The notes under the pieces: model-generated
What the model was told of the DNA's origin: nothing
The model's database searches: none
The model's input: the letters and a program-made list of their open reading frames with translations, nothing else
Source: Paraescarpia echinospica
Lineage: Eukaryota > Annelida > Polychaeta > Sabellida > Siboglinidae
Length of the DNA: 64,000 bases
Assembly: GCA_020002185.1 (NCBI GenBank)
Contig: CM034541.1
Coordinates: 28,205,328-28,269,327 of the forward strand
Direction: 5' to 3'
In this document: piece after piece, positions 12,015-23,325 of the stretch
How positions within the stretch are numbered: the stretch's first letter is position 1
Layout of the letters: every line of letters begins with the position of its first letter
Translations under genes and position numbers: made by a program

Positions 12015-12131
12015 CTTCTGTCTCTGGAGCTCCGTCTGGGCATGCTCCAGCTCCTCCGCACGCTCCTCCAGTTCTACCTGCTGCTTCTCTCTCGCCAACT
12101 CCAGACGACTCCGCTCCTCACTCAACACCTC
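12015..12131 (-). CDS. RhoGEF exon: coiled-coil segment 2
   Basis: A 117-bp exon, 39 codons, phase 0 on both sides. It encodes EVLSEERSRLELAREKQQ, then VELEERAEELEHAQTELQRQK, a classic Glu/Arg/Leu/Gln heptad coiled coil. The acceptor is gcattgtag|GAG and the donor AAG|gtaaga. It joins in frame to the coiled-coil start of the last exon (DDLQAQREELQ). The first 12 bases and the acceptor are the seed of the 30-bp minisatellite that directly abuts it upstream in the transcript (12,132-12,732). Confidence 0.88.
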
Positions 12132-12732
12132 CTACAATGCACAGTCACGACTCAACACCTACAATGTACAGTAACAACTCAACAACTCCTACAACGCACA
12201 GTCATGACTCCACACATCCTACAACGCACAGTCATGACTCCACACCTCCTACAATGCACAGTCATGACTCCACACCTCCTACAATGCACAGTCATGACTC
12301 CGCACCTCCTACAATGCACAGTCATGACTCCACACCTCCTACAATGCACAGTCATGACTCCGCACCTCCTACAATGCAGTCATGACTCCACACCTCCTAC
12401 AACGCACAGTCATGACTCCGCACCTCCTACAATGCACAATCATGACTCCACACCTCCTACAAGGCACAGTTACGACTCAACACCTCCTACAATGCAGTCA
12501 CCACTCAACACCTTCTACAATGCACATTCATGACTCAACACCTCCTACAATGCACAGTACGACTCAACATCTTTCAATGCAGTAACAACTCAACACCTCC
12601 TACAATGCACAATCATGCCTCCACACCTCCTACAACGCACAGTCACGACTCAACACCTCCTATAATGCATAGTGTCATGACATATGAGTCAACTCTCTTT
12701 GTAACGCACAGTCACGACTCATAAGTCAACAC
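12132..12732 (-). repeat. minisatellite (30-bp unit) copying the 3' splice site of the adjacent exon
   Basis: About 19 copies abut the exon at 12,015-12,131. On the minus strand each unit reads through gtgcattgtag, then GAGGTGTTGAGT (the first four codons of the exon), then a short spacer. The TAG acceptor is kept throughout. Within one unit read from a decoy acceptor in the exon's frame the next TAG is an in-frame stop. Confidence 0.9.
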
Positions 12733-14095
12733 CTGTGTATAGTGTATAACAGACACCTGTTGATAACACACACGGCTATGATGAGTGCATGTCGAGGAGA
12801 GACTTACAATGCTAAAGTGGCAATATCATTACAAACGTGTTATTTACTAAGTACGTGTTATTTACTAAGTATGTGCGTTGACAGAAGTGTTGGCAGGAGT
12901 AATCTCCCTCAAGGCAATCTAAGTGATTAGACAGCATTTAATCAGTCCTGGGGGGTTGAACTAGTTAAGTTAGAGAAAACACGTAAACACTGCCAGGAAA
13001 GTCTTTCTGCAGCAAGAAAGTTGACTGAGAGTTGGCCAGGCTACAAACTGATAACTCCAGGAACACAGTGAGACAGACGTAAACAGAGGGATTATCAGAT
13101 TATCGAAACAACCGGATTATCAGATGAGTTGCGGACCAGTCAACCAGCAAGGCCAAAAACATGCTAGAAGTTGGTTATCAAGAACTAGTCAATTCACATC
13201 CTAATTACTCTTGAGACGGGAGTTACTTGGCAGATACACAAGTTGTTTACAAGTGAAACTTTAAAGAACACTCTGTGGTAAGGTGGTTAATGGTTGTAAC
13301 TGAAGTGAGATTGGTTTATCACGCACTTCAGGGACTCCTTTCAAGGCATGATAACACATATAAAAGAACTGGAGGGGGGAGAAAGTGGGTTATCTTTCCA
13401 CAGACACCCAGGGAGGATATACACTTGACACTGCAGATTCACCTCTAATGACCCCCATCGAAATAACCCTTCGAGAATGTTCCTCCGTGTTCTACTTGCA
13501 ATTTCACTAATTTAATAAATATATAATCTTGTCATCTAACGTATGCGTCTAATAATCTGACGTTAATGTTGTGTAATGGCAGCCATGCATGAAGCACAGA
13601 CACATGTGCTTGTAATATTTGGTGCGTAACATTTGGAGATGTTCTAATATTCTATTTTGTTGTTGCTGTCGTGACAGAGTTTAACGACATCTTGAAATGT
13701 GGCTGGATTTTATCCGGCTGTCAACTTTCTCAAGGCCACTGTTTGACATGTACCAATAACACGGAAAACTCATTAGACACTGACGGTTTCACACCGCGAT
13801 TATTTCTGCACATGCTTCACATTATTTTCTTCAATTTCTTTTCTAAGAAACACAAGTTTAAGAAATCATGACAACTTGGTGATTCATACTTTATGCAACT
13901 GTAATCCCACATATATCCTGCTCACGATTAGTACAAATATGTTTACTACAGGTCAGAGTCCATATAAAATGTCCTAATTTATTTATAAATAAAATACACA
14001 TGAAGCAGTCATAGTCGTAACAACTTCGTGGAAAGACAATGCACGTGTCTGTCTCCTTGCGTGTTGGAATATCCGATATCAATGAGAACAAAACT
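12733..14095. other. intron between coiled-coil exons, right of the 30-bp array
   Basis: AT-rich intronic DNA; a direct repeat cgtgttatttactaagta occurs twice at 12,835-12,870. No exon recognised. Confidence 0.6.
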
Positions 14096-14932
14096 ACGTA
14101 CAACTACCAGGTGCTACGTACAACAAGAACTACCAGGTGCTACGTACAACAAGAACTACCAGGTGCTACGTACAAGAAGAACTACCAGGTGCTACGTACA
14201 ACAAGAACTACCAGGTGCTATGTACAACATGAACTACCAGGTGCTACGTACAACAAGAACTACCAGGTGCTATGTACAACAAGAACTACCAGGTGCTACG
14301 TACAACAAGAACTACCAGGTGCTACGTACAACAAGAACTACCAGGTGCTACGTACAACAAGAACTACCAAGTGCTATGTACAACATGAAATACCAGGTGC
14401 TACGTACAACAAGAACTACCAGGTGCTATGTACAAGAACTACCAGGTGCTACGTACAACAAGAACTACCAGGTGCTACGTACAACAAGAACTACCAGGTG
14501 CTACGTACAACAAGAACTACCAGGTGCTATGTACAACAAGAACTACCAGGTGCTATGTACAACATGAACTACCAGGTGCTACGTACAACAAGAACTACCA
14601 GGTGCTACGTACAACAAGAACTACCAGGTGCTACGTACAACAAGAACTACCAGGTGCTACGTACAACAAGAACTACCAGGTGCTACGTACAACAAGAACT
14701 ACCAGGTGCTATGTACAACATGAACTACCAGGTGCTACGTACAACAAGAACTACCAGGTGCTATGTACAACATGAACTACCAGGTGCTACGTACAACAAG
14801 AACTACCAGGTGCTATGTACAACAAGAACTACCAGGTGCTACATACAACAAGAACTACCAGGTGCTATGTACAACATGAACTACCAGGTGCTATGTACAA
14901 CAAGAACTACCAGGTGCTATGTACAACATGAA
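14096..14932. repeat. 26-bp minisatellite (about 32 copies)
   Basis: The unit core is gtgctacgtacaacaagaac followed by taccag, with c/t and a/t variants. No frame of the plus strand contains a stop, so three overlapping frames stay open and give a 26-residue periodic peptide (26 x 3 = 78 bases). This is a repeat artefact, not a gene. Confidence 0.93.
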
Positions 14933-16614
14933 CAAAAAGTGTTGTGCATCTGTTAACTGACCAAATAGACATTACTTGTTCGACTGATAGCACGAACAAA
15001 AACTAACTGGTAAGCGCAGAGCTGAACACAAATTTATCATGCGACAGAAACTGCCAAAGCAAAGATAGCATAAGCAAAAATTATTTAGAAATCTGGCAAC
15101 AGGAATAAGAAGTAATTATACAGATGTAAACCGCGGTAAAAAGAACTAATTCTACATCTGATAACTGAAATTAAAACTACTTAAACTGCCGACAACATCG
15201 GTAAAAACTTCTCAAGTGGCTCAGAACTGTTACAAAAACTTGTTGCTAGTATCGCTGACATATGGAACAAAAACAACGTGGTCAGGTGACATACTGCGCA
15301 AAATTCAAGTAGTGTTGGCCACATCCAAACATGACACCTTCGGATAAATGTGGCAAAAACTACATTTCCAGCTAAACCAATCTGTACTTGAGGGTAATTA
15401 GCTACAATCTATGTGGAACAATCTACAGCTAATCTGCAGCAGCAGCTGGCTGCAGATTACCAGATATCTGTCTGCTATGTCAGGCTGCAGATGGTACAAA
15501 AGCCAGTTCACAGTTGAAAATAGTGAAAGTACAGAGGATATAGACATGAAAGGAGTATCATTGTCAAATCTCAGTACAAGAACTTCAAAGGAGAAACATG
15601 TGAATCCTATCCTAATGATCACATCTGGCAAGTTGCATAGCTCACACATGCACATTACTGAATTTATATTAAAAAGTCACACATCATTACTTATGTAAGA
15701 ATCATTCTGGCAAATTACAGCTAAACATTAGCAAAAAACATACTAATATTTTTGCGAAAACAGCTGATCTTCTAAATTAACAGATTTCCACAACTGTTAA
15801 CAATTTTCAGCTACAAAACACGTTTCCAATGCATTACGATGTACTTTACATTATTTCAAATTACACAGTTAGTATTCGATCAAGACGGAGGCACTTTGAG
15901 TGAACTTCTGGTGAAATAAAAATACCTGTTACCAACTGTTTGTATAATAACAGTGTTATGTTTTCTTTCGACACCGATTAATAAATGGCTTGGACATGAA
16001 AACCAACCACTGATGCCACTGCAACAAGAGGAGGAACAGAATTTGTTGATTAACAATCACAAGATTTACCCCTAATATGCACTTGGTTAGGTGAACAGAC
16101 AATACTTGGATGATAGTTACTCAATTCCATGAAGTAGAGTGCACGTTGATTAGGTTATCAAGCAGCCAGGTGCAACTGAAATGCAGCTAATCATACAAAT
16201 ATATTATCTGTCTGTTTTCTAACTAAATAGTCTGTGTGTGTGTGTGCAAAAGTACAACTTGACGGCTTGAAATATAGCAATTATCCCTCAGGAATAGATG
16301 GTTGTGACAATGTGGAGTTTTGAATTTGTCAGAACTAGATCGATGTAAGCTAATGCATTATCCATTTTTATGCACTTGTGGAAATAACAAATGTTCATGA
16401 AAGTTATACTGATATGTGAATATAAATGTCAGAGCACTGTGATTGGTGTTGAAACAGTGGAACCAGAATTCCAACAAATAAACACAATTTCATGTGTTTG
16501 GAAAATAAACAGGTATATAAAATACGATACAATAAGAAATATACTTAACTCTAGTCATGAAATTTATTAAACTGAAATCTTGCTGATTACTGGATTCACA
16601 AAAAACATAGTTAA
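14933..16614. other. intron sequence, nothing recognised
   Basis: AT-rich; a run of CAG/CTGCAG-rich sequence at 15,420-15,500 and a short (TG)n at about 16,232. No gene or element recognised. Confidence 0.6.
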
Positions 16615-16692
16615 CAGGAGTTAATGCAAGCATTAACATCCAGGAGTTAATGCAAGCATTAACATCCAGGAGTTAATGCAAGCATTAACATC
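16615..16692. repeat. three copies of a 26-bp unit, each holding a perfect hairpin
   Basis: Each copy contains GTTAATGCAAGCATTAAC, an 8-bp inverted repeat with a two-base centre. The copies are identical. Confidence 0.9.
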
Positions 16693-16800
16693 CAGAGCTA
16701 AACCTCAGATGGCTAGGGGACGAAGAAGAGTTGGGCTTATTTATTGTACTACAGTTTTATAATGCAGTGATAAATGCAATCAGTAATGAAACGGTACAAA

Positions 16801-17932
16801 CAAAGGACGTCTTTGAGTGAATCTTACAGAGTTCACAAAGGATGTCTTTGAATGAATCCTACGTAGTTCACAAAGGACGTCTTTGAGTGAATCCCACAGA
16901 GTTCACAAAGGATGGCTTTGAGTGAATCCTATGGGGTTCACAAAGGATGGCTTTGAATGAATCCCACGGAGTTCACAAAGGATGTCTTTGAATGAATCCT
17001 ACGTAGTTCACAAAGGACGTCTTTGAGTGAATCCCACAGAGTTCACAAAGGATGGCTTTGAGTGAATCCTATGGAGTTCACAAAGGATGTCTTTGAATGA
17101 ATCCTACGTAGTTCACAAAGGACGTCTTTGAGTGAATCCCACAGAGTTCACAAAGGATGGCTTTGAGTGAATCCTATGGAGTTCACAAAGGATGGCTTTG
17201 AGTGAATCCTATGGAGTTCACAAAGGATGTCTTTGAATGAATCCTACGTAGTTCACAAAGGATGTCTTTGAGTGAATCCCACAGAGTTCACAAAGGATGG
17301 CTTTGAGTGAATCCTATGGAGTTCACAAAGGATGGCTTTGAATGAATCCCACGGAGTTCACAAAGGATGTCTTTGAATGAATCCTACGTAGTTCACAAAG
17401 GACGTCTTTGAGTGAATCCCACAGAGTTCACAAAGGATGGCTTTGAGTGAATCCTATGGAGTTCACAAAGGATGTCTTTGAATGAATCCCACGGAGTTCA
17501 CAAAGGATGTCTTTGAATGAATCCTACGTAGTTCACAAAGGACGTCTTTGAGTGAATCCCACAGAGTTCACAAAGGATGGCTTTGAGTGAATCCTATGGA
17601 GTTCACAAAGGATGGCTTTGAATGAATTCCACGGAGTTCACAAAGGATGTATTTTAGTGAATCCTACGGAGTTCACAAAGGATGCCTCTGAGTGAATCCC
17701 ACAGAGTTCACAAAGGATGTCTTTGAGTGAATCCCACGGAATTCACAAAGGATGGCTTTGAATGAATCCCACACAGTTCACAAAGGATGTCTTTGAGTGA
17801 ATCCTACAGAGTTCACAAAGGATGTCTTTGAGTGAATCCTACAGAGTTAACAAAGGATGGCTTTGAGTGAATCCTACAGAGTTCACAAAGGATGTCTTTG
17901 AGTAAATCCTACAGAGTTCACAAAGGATGTCT
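16801..17932. repeat. 35-bp minisatellite, left block (about 32 copies)
   Basis: The unit contains GTTCACAAAGGATG, then a g/t variable position, ctttgagtgaatcc and a variable 5-base end. Variant copies alternate in a pattern repeating every three to five units. Its right end is cut by a transposon at 17,933. Confidence 0.92.
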
Positions 17933-18461
17933 AAAGCTGCGTTCACACTTTAAAACAGTTTAGTTAAACCGTTTTAACTAATCCAGTCAGAAAACATACA
18001 TGTGAACGCGATTTAGCGCTAAAACGGTTCAGTGTGTACGTGTGAACACAAGAGTATTAGCTAAAACGTTTTAAGTACGTCACTGTCATGCGCATTCGAT
18101 CTTGTGCCTCGTCGCTTCCTGTTTACAACATCAACAAGATTTTGGCGGCATCATGTCTTCTACGGATCCAAGCAACACAAAAGCTAAAGAAACGCAATTA
18201 CAACGCGACAATTGGGATGATGGAGAAGTTAAAATTGTTAATTGAGTTTTGGGGGACGATCAAGTGCAGGCCGAATTGAAAGGAGTCGGCCGCAATGTAG
18301 CCATTTTGCTATGGTAGTTTGTGCATGTGCACATACCAACTTCCTCCTTAAAACGGTTGAGCTAAATACGCGTGTGAATGCTCTTAATTTACAAACATAA
18401 ACCGGTTTAACTAAAACGGTTTAACTAAATCGTTTTTATATTGTAGGTGTGAACACAGCTT
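17933..18461 (+). mobile_element. nonautonomous DNA transposon (PIF/Harbinger-like) with a broken Myb/SANT-like ORF
   Basis: The terminal inverted repeats begin AAAGCTGCGTTCACAC on the left and mirror AAAGCTGTGTTCACAC on the right, with further inverted TTTAGTTAAACCGTTTT subrepeats inside. Internally a start codon at about 18,152 begins MSSTDPSN; it is followed in shifted frames by WDDGE, LLIEFWG and QAELKGVGRN. These resemble the Myb/SANT-like (trihelix) DNA-binding protein carried by Harbinger elements. Frameshifts inactivate it and no transposase is present. The insertion lies inside a minisatellite. The target duplication is not clear. Confidence 0.72.
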
Positions 18462-18770
18462 TTGAGTGAATCCTACAGCATTCACACAGGATGTCTTTGA
18501 GTGAATCCTACAGCATTCACACAGGATGTCTTTGAGTGAATCCTACAGCATTCACACAGGATGTCTTTGAGTGAATCTTACAGCATTCACACAGGATGTC
18601 TTTGAGTGAATCCTACAGCATTCACACAGGATGTCTTTGAGTGAATCCTACAGAATTCACACAGGATGTCTTTGAGTGAATCCTACAGCATTCACACAGG
18701 ATGTCTTTGAGTGAATCCTACAGCATTCACACAGGATGTCTTTGAGTGAATCCTACATTCGTTCACATAT
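18462..18770. repeat. 35-bp minisatellite, right block (about 9 copies)
   Basis: Same array as 16,801-17,932 but a distinct, more uniform variant: every unit reads CATTCACACAGGATGTC (or AATTCACAC) instead of GTTCACAAAGGATG. The block lies beyond the transposon. Confidence 0.9.
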
Positions 18771-20039
18771 AAAATGTCTATATAGATGCACTCAGACAGA
18801 CAAAACATTGTCACTGAACCAGGAAAAACCAGAAATAAACCCCGAGACACCGTCTGATATCAGCTGACACGTGCCACCTGGGGACAACCTCAAATTCCCT
18901 GTGCAAGACACCAGGTGGCCGGTGCCTGCGATCTCCGACCTCTCTGTTGAACCGAGCCAAAGATAGGGACAGAGTTACGATTCTTGTTGGACACGAAGTA
19001 GGCCTACCACACACAGCCAGTCAGTGTGATGTCATAAATAGAAACAAACACAGCTGCCTGCATATGGTGAAAGTCTGGCAAACAGGCTTTCAGAAAAGTT
19101 TTTAATACTGAAAATTTTTGTGACATTTACTTGGAAAGGGTTTCGGTTTTACTTCAAAGAATGTGAAGAAATATATGATGTAACAATATGTGTATATAAT
19201 GATTACATAACATCACTGAAGTCACGGAAAGACTGAATAGCTTCCAAGATGTATGTAATTTTTGTTGTTGTGAAGTTTATTTATAGTTTTACTTACACAA
19301 TTTAATGAAGATCAATAATATTAGCCGTATGCTAAATTTGTGATATTGGTGGAAAACATACCGCAATGAATGGTTAATATGCTTAAAAGCAGATGACAGA
19401 GAGAACTGTTTTTTTCTCATAGTTCCCTTTATAAAGGGGGGAGGCCAACTAATTATTGTATTGCTGCATTTTCTGGGCTGTTCTTTTTCCGCAGCACCTT
19501 GTTCAGTTCAGGAACTGAACAAGGACAAATCCCAAGACACTACCTGGGAACGTTGTGGTCCCAACCGAAATGTGGCATGTCTCGTTTCTCATAACATGTT
19601 ATTATTAAAAAATGGGCCAAGTGGCCCTGAAGTCCTTTGGACTAATACGTCTATATGTGACCCCGGCTGACCAAATGAGTGATAAGTCGGAAAAATTGTA
19701 ACATTGTTTTCTTACATCCTTGTAAAGGTTTGGTAGGGTGCTTTACACGGTTTCAAAAAATATGACTGCTACAAAAATTGGCAAAGTTATGGAGCATTGG
19801 ACATTGTAGGGATCAAAAAGTGAAAATGAAGAAAACGGCTGTTGAAGTTTTACATTATATATGCAAATGGATTGCATGGAAATATTACATTCAAATGTGG
19901 CACACAGTATGTAATATGTATGTTATGTTGCAATGATACACTGGAAGTACAAATGTGCTGCTACAAAGACTTATCAAGTTATGCCAGATTATGTCTTCAT
20001 GTGTAAAACTAAGAGGACAGATTATTTGAGAGCAAAAGG
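18771..20039. other. intron sequence
   Basis: A GC-richer segment (18,840-19,020) gives a short minus-strand frame with no known similarity. The palindrome at 19,497 is the only structure seen. Confidence 0.55.
19497..19524. repeat. perfect 13-bp inverted repeat with 2-bp centre
   Basis: CCTTGTTCAGTTC, then AG, then GAACTGAACAAGG: a perfect hairpin in an otherwise unremarkable intron part. Confidence 0.9.
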
Positions 20040-20300
20040 TAGACTCACTGTTTGACACAGTTTAAAACCTACAGGCAACTGTCCAGTTTAACAGGGGTCT
20101 AGTGGCTTAATGCTGTCTGTTGACACAAGCTACTGCCAGTGACCAATTACAGATTAGTCACAGCTTCCATCAAACAATAGCAGGCAGAGAATCTTAGCTC
20201 CACAGCTGGGTGTAATACACAACCAGAGCCACCACTGATTCATGGTCAAGTAGATTAGCTCAATGCACCAACTAAGACAATACACAACACTGTGAGTGAC
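20040..20300. repeat. dispersed repeat copy 1
   Basis: Shares a series of blocks (ggcaactgtccagtttaac; tgaccaatt; agattagtcacagctt; tacacaac) with 21,225-21,385 in the same orientation. The pair flanks the RT fragment at 20.5 kb. Confidence 0.55.
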
Positions 20301-20508
20301 AGTGTCCAGAGTGAGGCCTAAGCAGTGTCCTCATTGCTGAATAGATCAATTAAAATGCCAAGTGGGTGACATTCTGCACAAGTGTTCATTAATCCTTAGT
20401 GATTGTTCAGAACACCAGACTGACCACATACCTAAACAAAGCGAATGTAATAGGTGAAGAACAGGCAGTGTTCAGATAGGGGTATTGGTTGAATTGTATT
20501 TGTCTTGA

Positions 20509-20772
20509 CTCAAAAGGCTTTATTGTGTCTTCATCGATTATAAGAAAGCATTTGATTTAGTAGACCAGTCCTCCCTGTGGTCTAAGATAATTTCATGCGG
20601 TATTAATGGTATTGTGTTGAAAGTTGTATACAACATGTACAAAAATGCTAAATCATGTATAAATGAGGGCCAGGCTGTGTCAGCCTTCTTCTCATGTGTA
20701 GAGGTATGGCAAGGAGAAAACTTGTGTCCTTTGTTATTTGCTATTTACCTGAATAATTTTGAACACTGTTAG
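20509..20772 (+). mobile_element. decayed non-LTR reverse transcriptase fragment
   Basis: The plus strand reads VFIDYKKAFDLVDQ (RT motif A with the first catalytic Asp), a middle helix region, then a degraded QGENLCPLLFAIYLNN block, ending in TAG. This matches the RT of LINE-type elements. The usual V-R-Q before GEN is W-Q here, and the ADD box is absent, so it is an inactive fragment of about 88 codons. It belongs to a different family from the copy at 2.5-3.2 kb. Confidence 0.75.
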
Positions 20773-21224
20773 TCACAATTATAATGGACTTGACATGGCA
20801 GCTGGTTAAATTTACATATATAGTGTATAGCGGAACTATGTCAACTCTTCTAATGGTTGACATTTGGTTGTTTCAGGTGTCAACTATATTGTGAATCTGT
20901 AATTATTAGTCTATATTGATACAATTGATTTACACAGTACCATGTCTACACAAGGCATGGCAAGCGTAAATAGAACAGTAGAATGCATTTGATATAAATA
21001 AAGTGTAGGATATTTCACTCTATAGTTGTCCAGAATATTAATTTTCTATGTTTGTCACCTACAGGTGACAGAATATTAATTTTCTATGTTTGTCACCTAC
21101 AGGTTTCTACAGACAATACATCTTTAACCAATAGACACCACAGTCACACCATTTTATAATAATTAAATGAACATCAAAATAAACACAACTTGCAATTATA
21201 GAAAATCAATAGTTTTGAAGATAC

Positions 21225-21385
21225 AGTTTAAAAGTGTTAGGCAACTGTTCAGTCTAACATGGGTCAAGTGTGTCTACTCTGCCTGGGTGCTGTGACCAAT
21301 TCAAGATTAGTCAAGGTCTCAATGGCCTAGGCTGTAGATTAGTCACAGCTTTTGACTTTGTGGCACATTACACAACATCTACTGT
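21225..21385. repeat. dispersed repeat copy 2
   Basis: A diverged copy of the repeat at 20,040-20,300 in direct orientation. It may be part of the same larger element as the adjacent 21.4-21.8 kb repeat. Confidence 0.5.
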
Positions 21386-21394
21386 TGGGGGTGG

Positions 21395-21808
21395 TCTCAA
21401 GGGCCCTTCTCAAAACCACATCACTAGATAATGTAAACCTTTTGCACTTTGGGGGCCCCTTAGGTGCCCTTAGAATGGTTCAATCAAATACAGATTTCTT
21501 GTGTATAGTGGCAGCACCCTAAGATACATCTATGCAAAATTAGAAAAAATGTTGCTGAACAGTTTTTGAAAAAATAGGCCAAATGTTACATTTTTACCAG
21601 TTTTGGGGTCCTTGGAAGCCTAGGGAGCCCTTAAAATGATTCAACCAAATACAGATTTCTTGTGCATAGTGGCAGTGCCCCAAGATATGTCTATGCAAAA
21701 TTAGAGAAAAAGTTGCTGAATGGTTTCTGAGATACGGCAGCTAACGGCGGACGGCGGATGCAGAGTGATGGCAATAGTCACTTGGACCTTTGGCCAAAGG
21801 ACTAAAAA
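21395..21808. mobile_element. dispersed element with an internal duplication of about 200 bp
   Basis: Two diverged copies of one sequence lie in tandem: gggccccttaggtgccc...atacagatttcttgtgtatag in the first, cctagggagccc...atacagatttcttgtgcatag in the second. They end in the block ggcggacggcggatgcag and gcaatagtcacttggacc. I have the impression that such GGCGGACGGCGGATGCAG ends are common in molluscan repeats, but I have no database match. Confidence 0.5.
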
Positions 21809-21819
21809 GTGAATTATAG

Positions 21820-22085
21820 ATAACTGAAGGAAAGAATGAATAAATGAAGGAAAGAATGAAATAAGGAATGAATGAAAGAAGGAAGGCAGGAATGAATGAA
21901 TGAAGGAATGACGGAAATGAATGAAGAAATGAATGAATGAAGGAAGGAAAGAATGAAGGAATGGAAGAAGGAAGCAATGAACAAAGGAAGGATGGAAGGA
22001 AGCAAGGAGGGAAGAAATGAATTAACAAACGAACGAACAGATTGATGGAAAGAATGAAGGGAGAGACAGATGAATGAAACGAAGA
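21820..22085. repeat. purine-rich (GGAA/GAAT)n tract
   Basis: Degenerate gaaggaatgaat repeats, all purine except T, ending about 30 bp from the donor of the coiled-coil exon at 22,117. The pyrimidine strand is in the transcript and gives long Phe/Ser/Leu-rich open frames (FLPSFLCS and similar) that are not real. Confidence 0.88.
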
Positions 22086-22116
22086 CACAAACAGACACTA
22101 AGCGTACGAGACGTAC

Positions 22117-22246
22117 CTGTAGGTTGCGCAGTTCCTCCAGTTGCTTGTCGTGCTGGTAGGACGTCCTCCTGTCATGAGTCAGGTGATCAGTCTCCGCTGT
22201 CAGGTACGACACAAGAGTGTTCGCCTCTGCCAACTGAGCTCGAAAA
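22117..22246 (-). CDS. RhoGEF exon: coiled-coil segment 1
   Basis: The exon encodes FRAQLAEANTLVSYL, then TAETDHLTHDRRTSYQHDKQ and LEELRNLQ, a predicted coiled coil. The donor is CAG|gtacgt (phase 0). The strongest acceptor, ttttttattgcag, gives 130 bp but enters in phase 2, which does not match the phase-0 end of the exon at 51,034. A second AG 13 bases further on (gagctcag, exon then 22,117-22,233, 117 bp) restores the frame exactly. Either the second AG is used or an unseen exon lies in the 28.8-kb intron. In this family the C-terminal coiled coil mediates dimerisation and, in GEF-H1, supports cytoskeletal targeting. Confidence 0.82.
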
Positions 22247-22866
22247 CTGCAATAAAAAAATGCAAGATTTGTGATCAGGGGTTCCAGGGGGTTATTCATA
22301 TCCCCCCACGTGCCTCGTGCCTCGCAAATTGTCGTGGTTATTTTATCCACCCAGGGAGACTGGCTGTGACACAAATGTATACAATGAATGTATACAATGA
22401 CGTCAAAGTCGAACAACGGGTTTTTGTTTGTAGATTTAGCTCAAGGGACCCCCTTTCCTGTAGGGGCTCAAGTTATGGCCCTGCTACGTCATAAAACACG
22501 GGTCAAGTGTCACACCTACATCAATGTTGACAAGTGGTGTAACTAGATACTAGAGAGGAAGGTGTGATATATTAAATGTGACCAGTGGTTAGAACAGGGA
22601 AACTTGGATTGGATCCTAGAGCAAGGCTTCAACCAACACCCAGACTGTCAAAGTAGGAATGTGGGAAGACAAAGTAACAGAATACTGCTGTCACCTCTCA
22701 CTCTACCAGGAAACAAAACAACAAAGACAAGGAAGGCAAATGTTGATTGTCTTTGTACTTCTTGTTGGCCAGAGTTGATGAAACACATATGGGGGTCAAA
22801 ACGACACCTTTTATGATAAAGAGTTTTATTTGTATTGCACCAAAAATTATGACAGTAAGATAAAAT

Positions 22867-22921
22867 TGCAAGCATGCATGCACACTTGCACGCACACTTG
22901 CATGCACACTTGCTTGCAAGG
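22867..22921. repeat. short tandem repeat gcatgcacacttgc
   Basis: Four imperfect 14-16-bp copies. Confidence 0.75.
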
Positions 22922-23079
22922 TATGCACACAACTGTAATAGTCTAAACATAATTGTGTATAACAACTTAGACTTTGCTGTGTTGAGTTTTTAGTCCTCTC
23001 AGATATGACATACAGCTTTGAAGTTCACCATGTAACATTCTCTCAGAATCAAATTAGTAAAAAAATAGTATAGCCATTC

Positions 23080-23325
23080 TCCCTCTTTAACTCCCTCCAT
23101 CGCTCCCTCCTTTCCTCTCTCCCCCATGCTCCCTCCCTCCCTCTCTCCTTATCTCCATCCCTCCCTTCCTCCCTCCCTCCTCTCTTTCTCTCCTTCCCTC
23201 CGTTCCTGCCCCCTCTCTTCCCCTCTGTCTCTCCCTCCCTCACCCTCCTTTCCTCTCCCTCTCGATCTCCTTCTCTCTCTCTCCCCTCTCTCCCTCCCTC
23301 CATCTATCCAAGTTCCTCCGCTCGT
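23080..23325. repeat. (CTCC)n-type pyrimidine tract
   Basis: Nearly uninterrupted CT-rich sequence (ccctccctcc) with potential for triplex formation; frames here are artefacts. Confidence 0.9.

Noticed and set aside
14028..14956. A frame of 305 codons with peptide repeats ELPGATYNKNYQVL.
   Set aside because: The 26-bp array is open in all three plus-strand frames; the peptide period of 26 is a consequence of the DNA unit, not a protein repeat.
21741..22088. Ser/Phe/Leu-rich minus-strand frame continuing from the coiled-coil exon.
   Set aside because: It is read-through past a good donor (CAG|gtacgt) into a purine-pyrimidine repeat tract.
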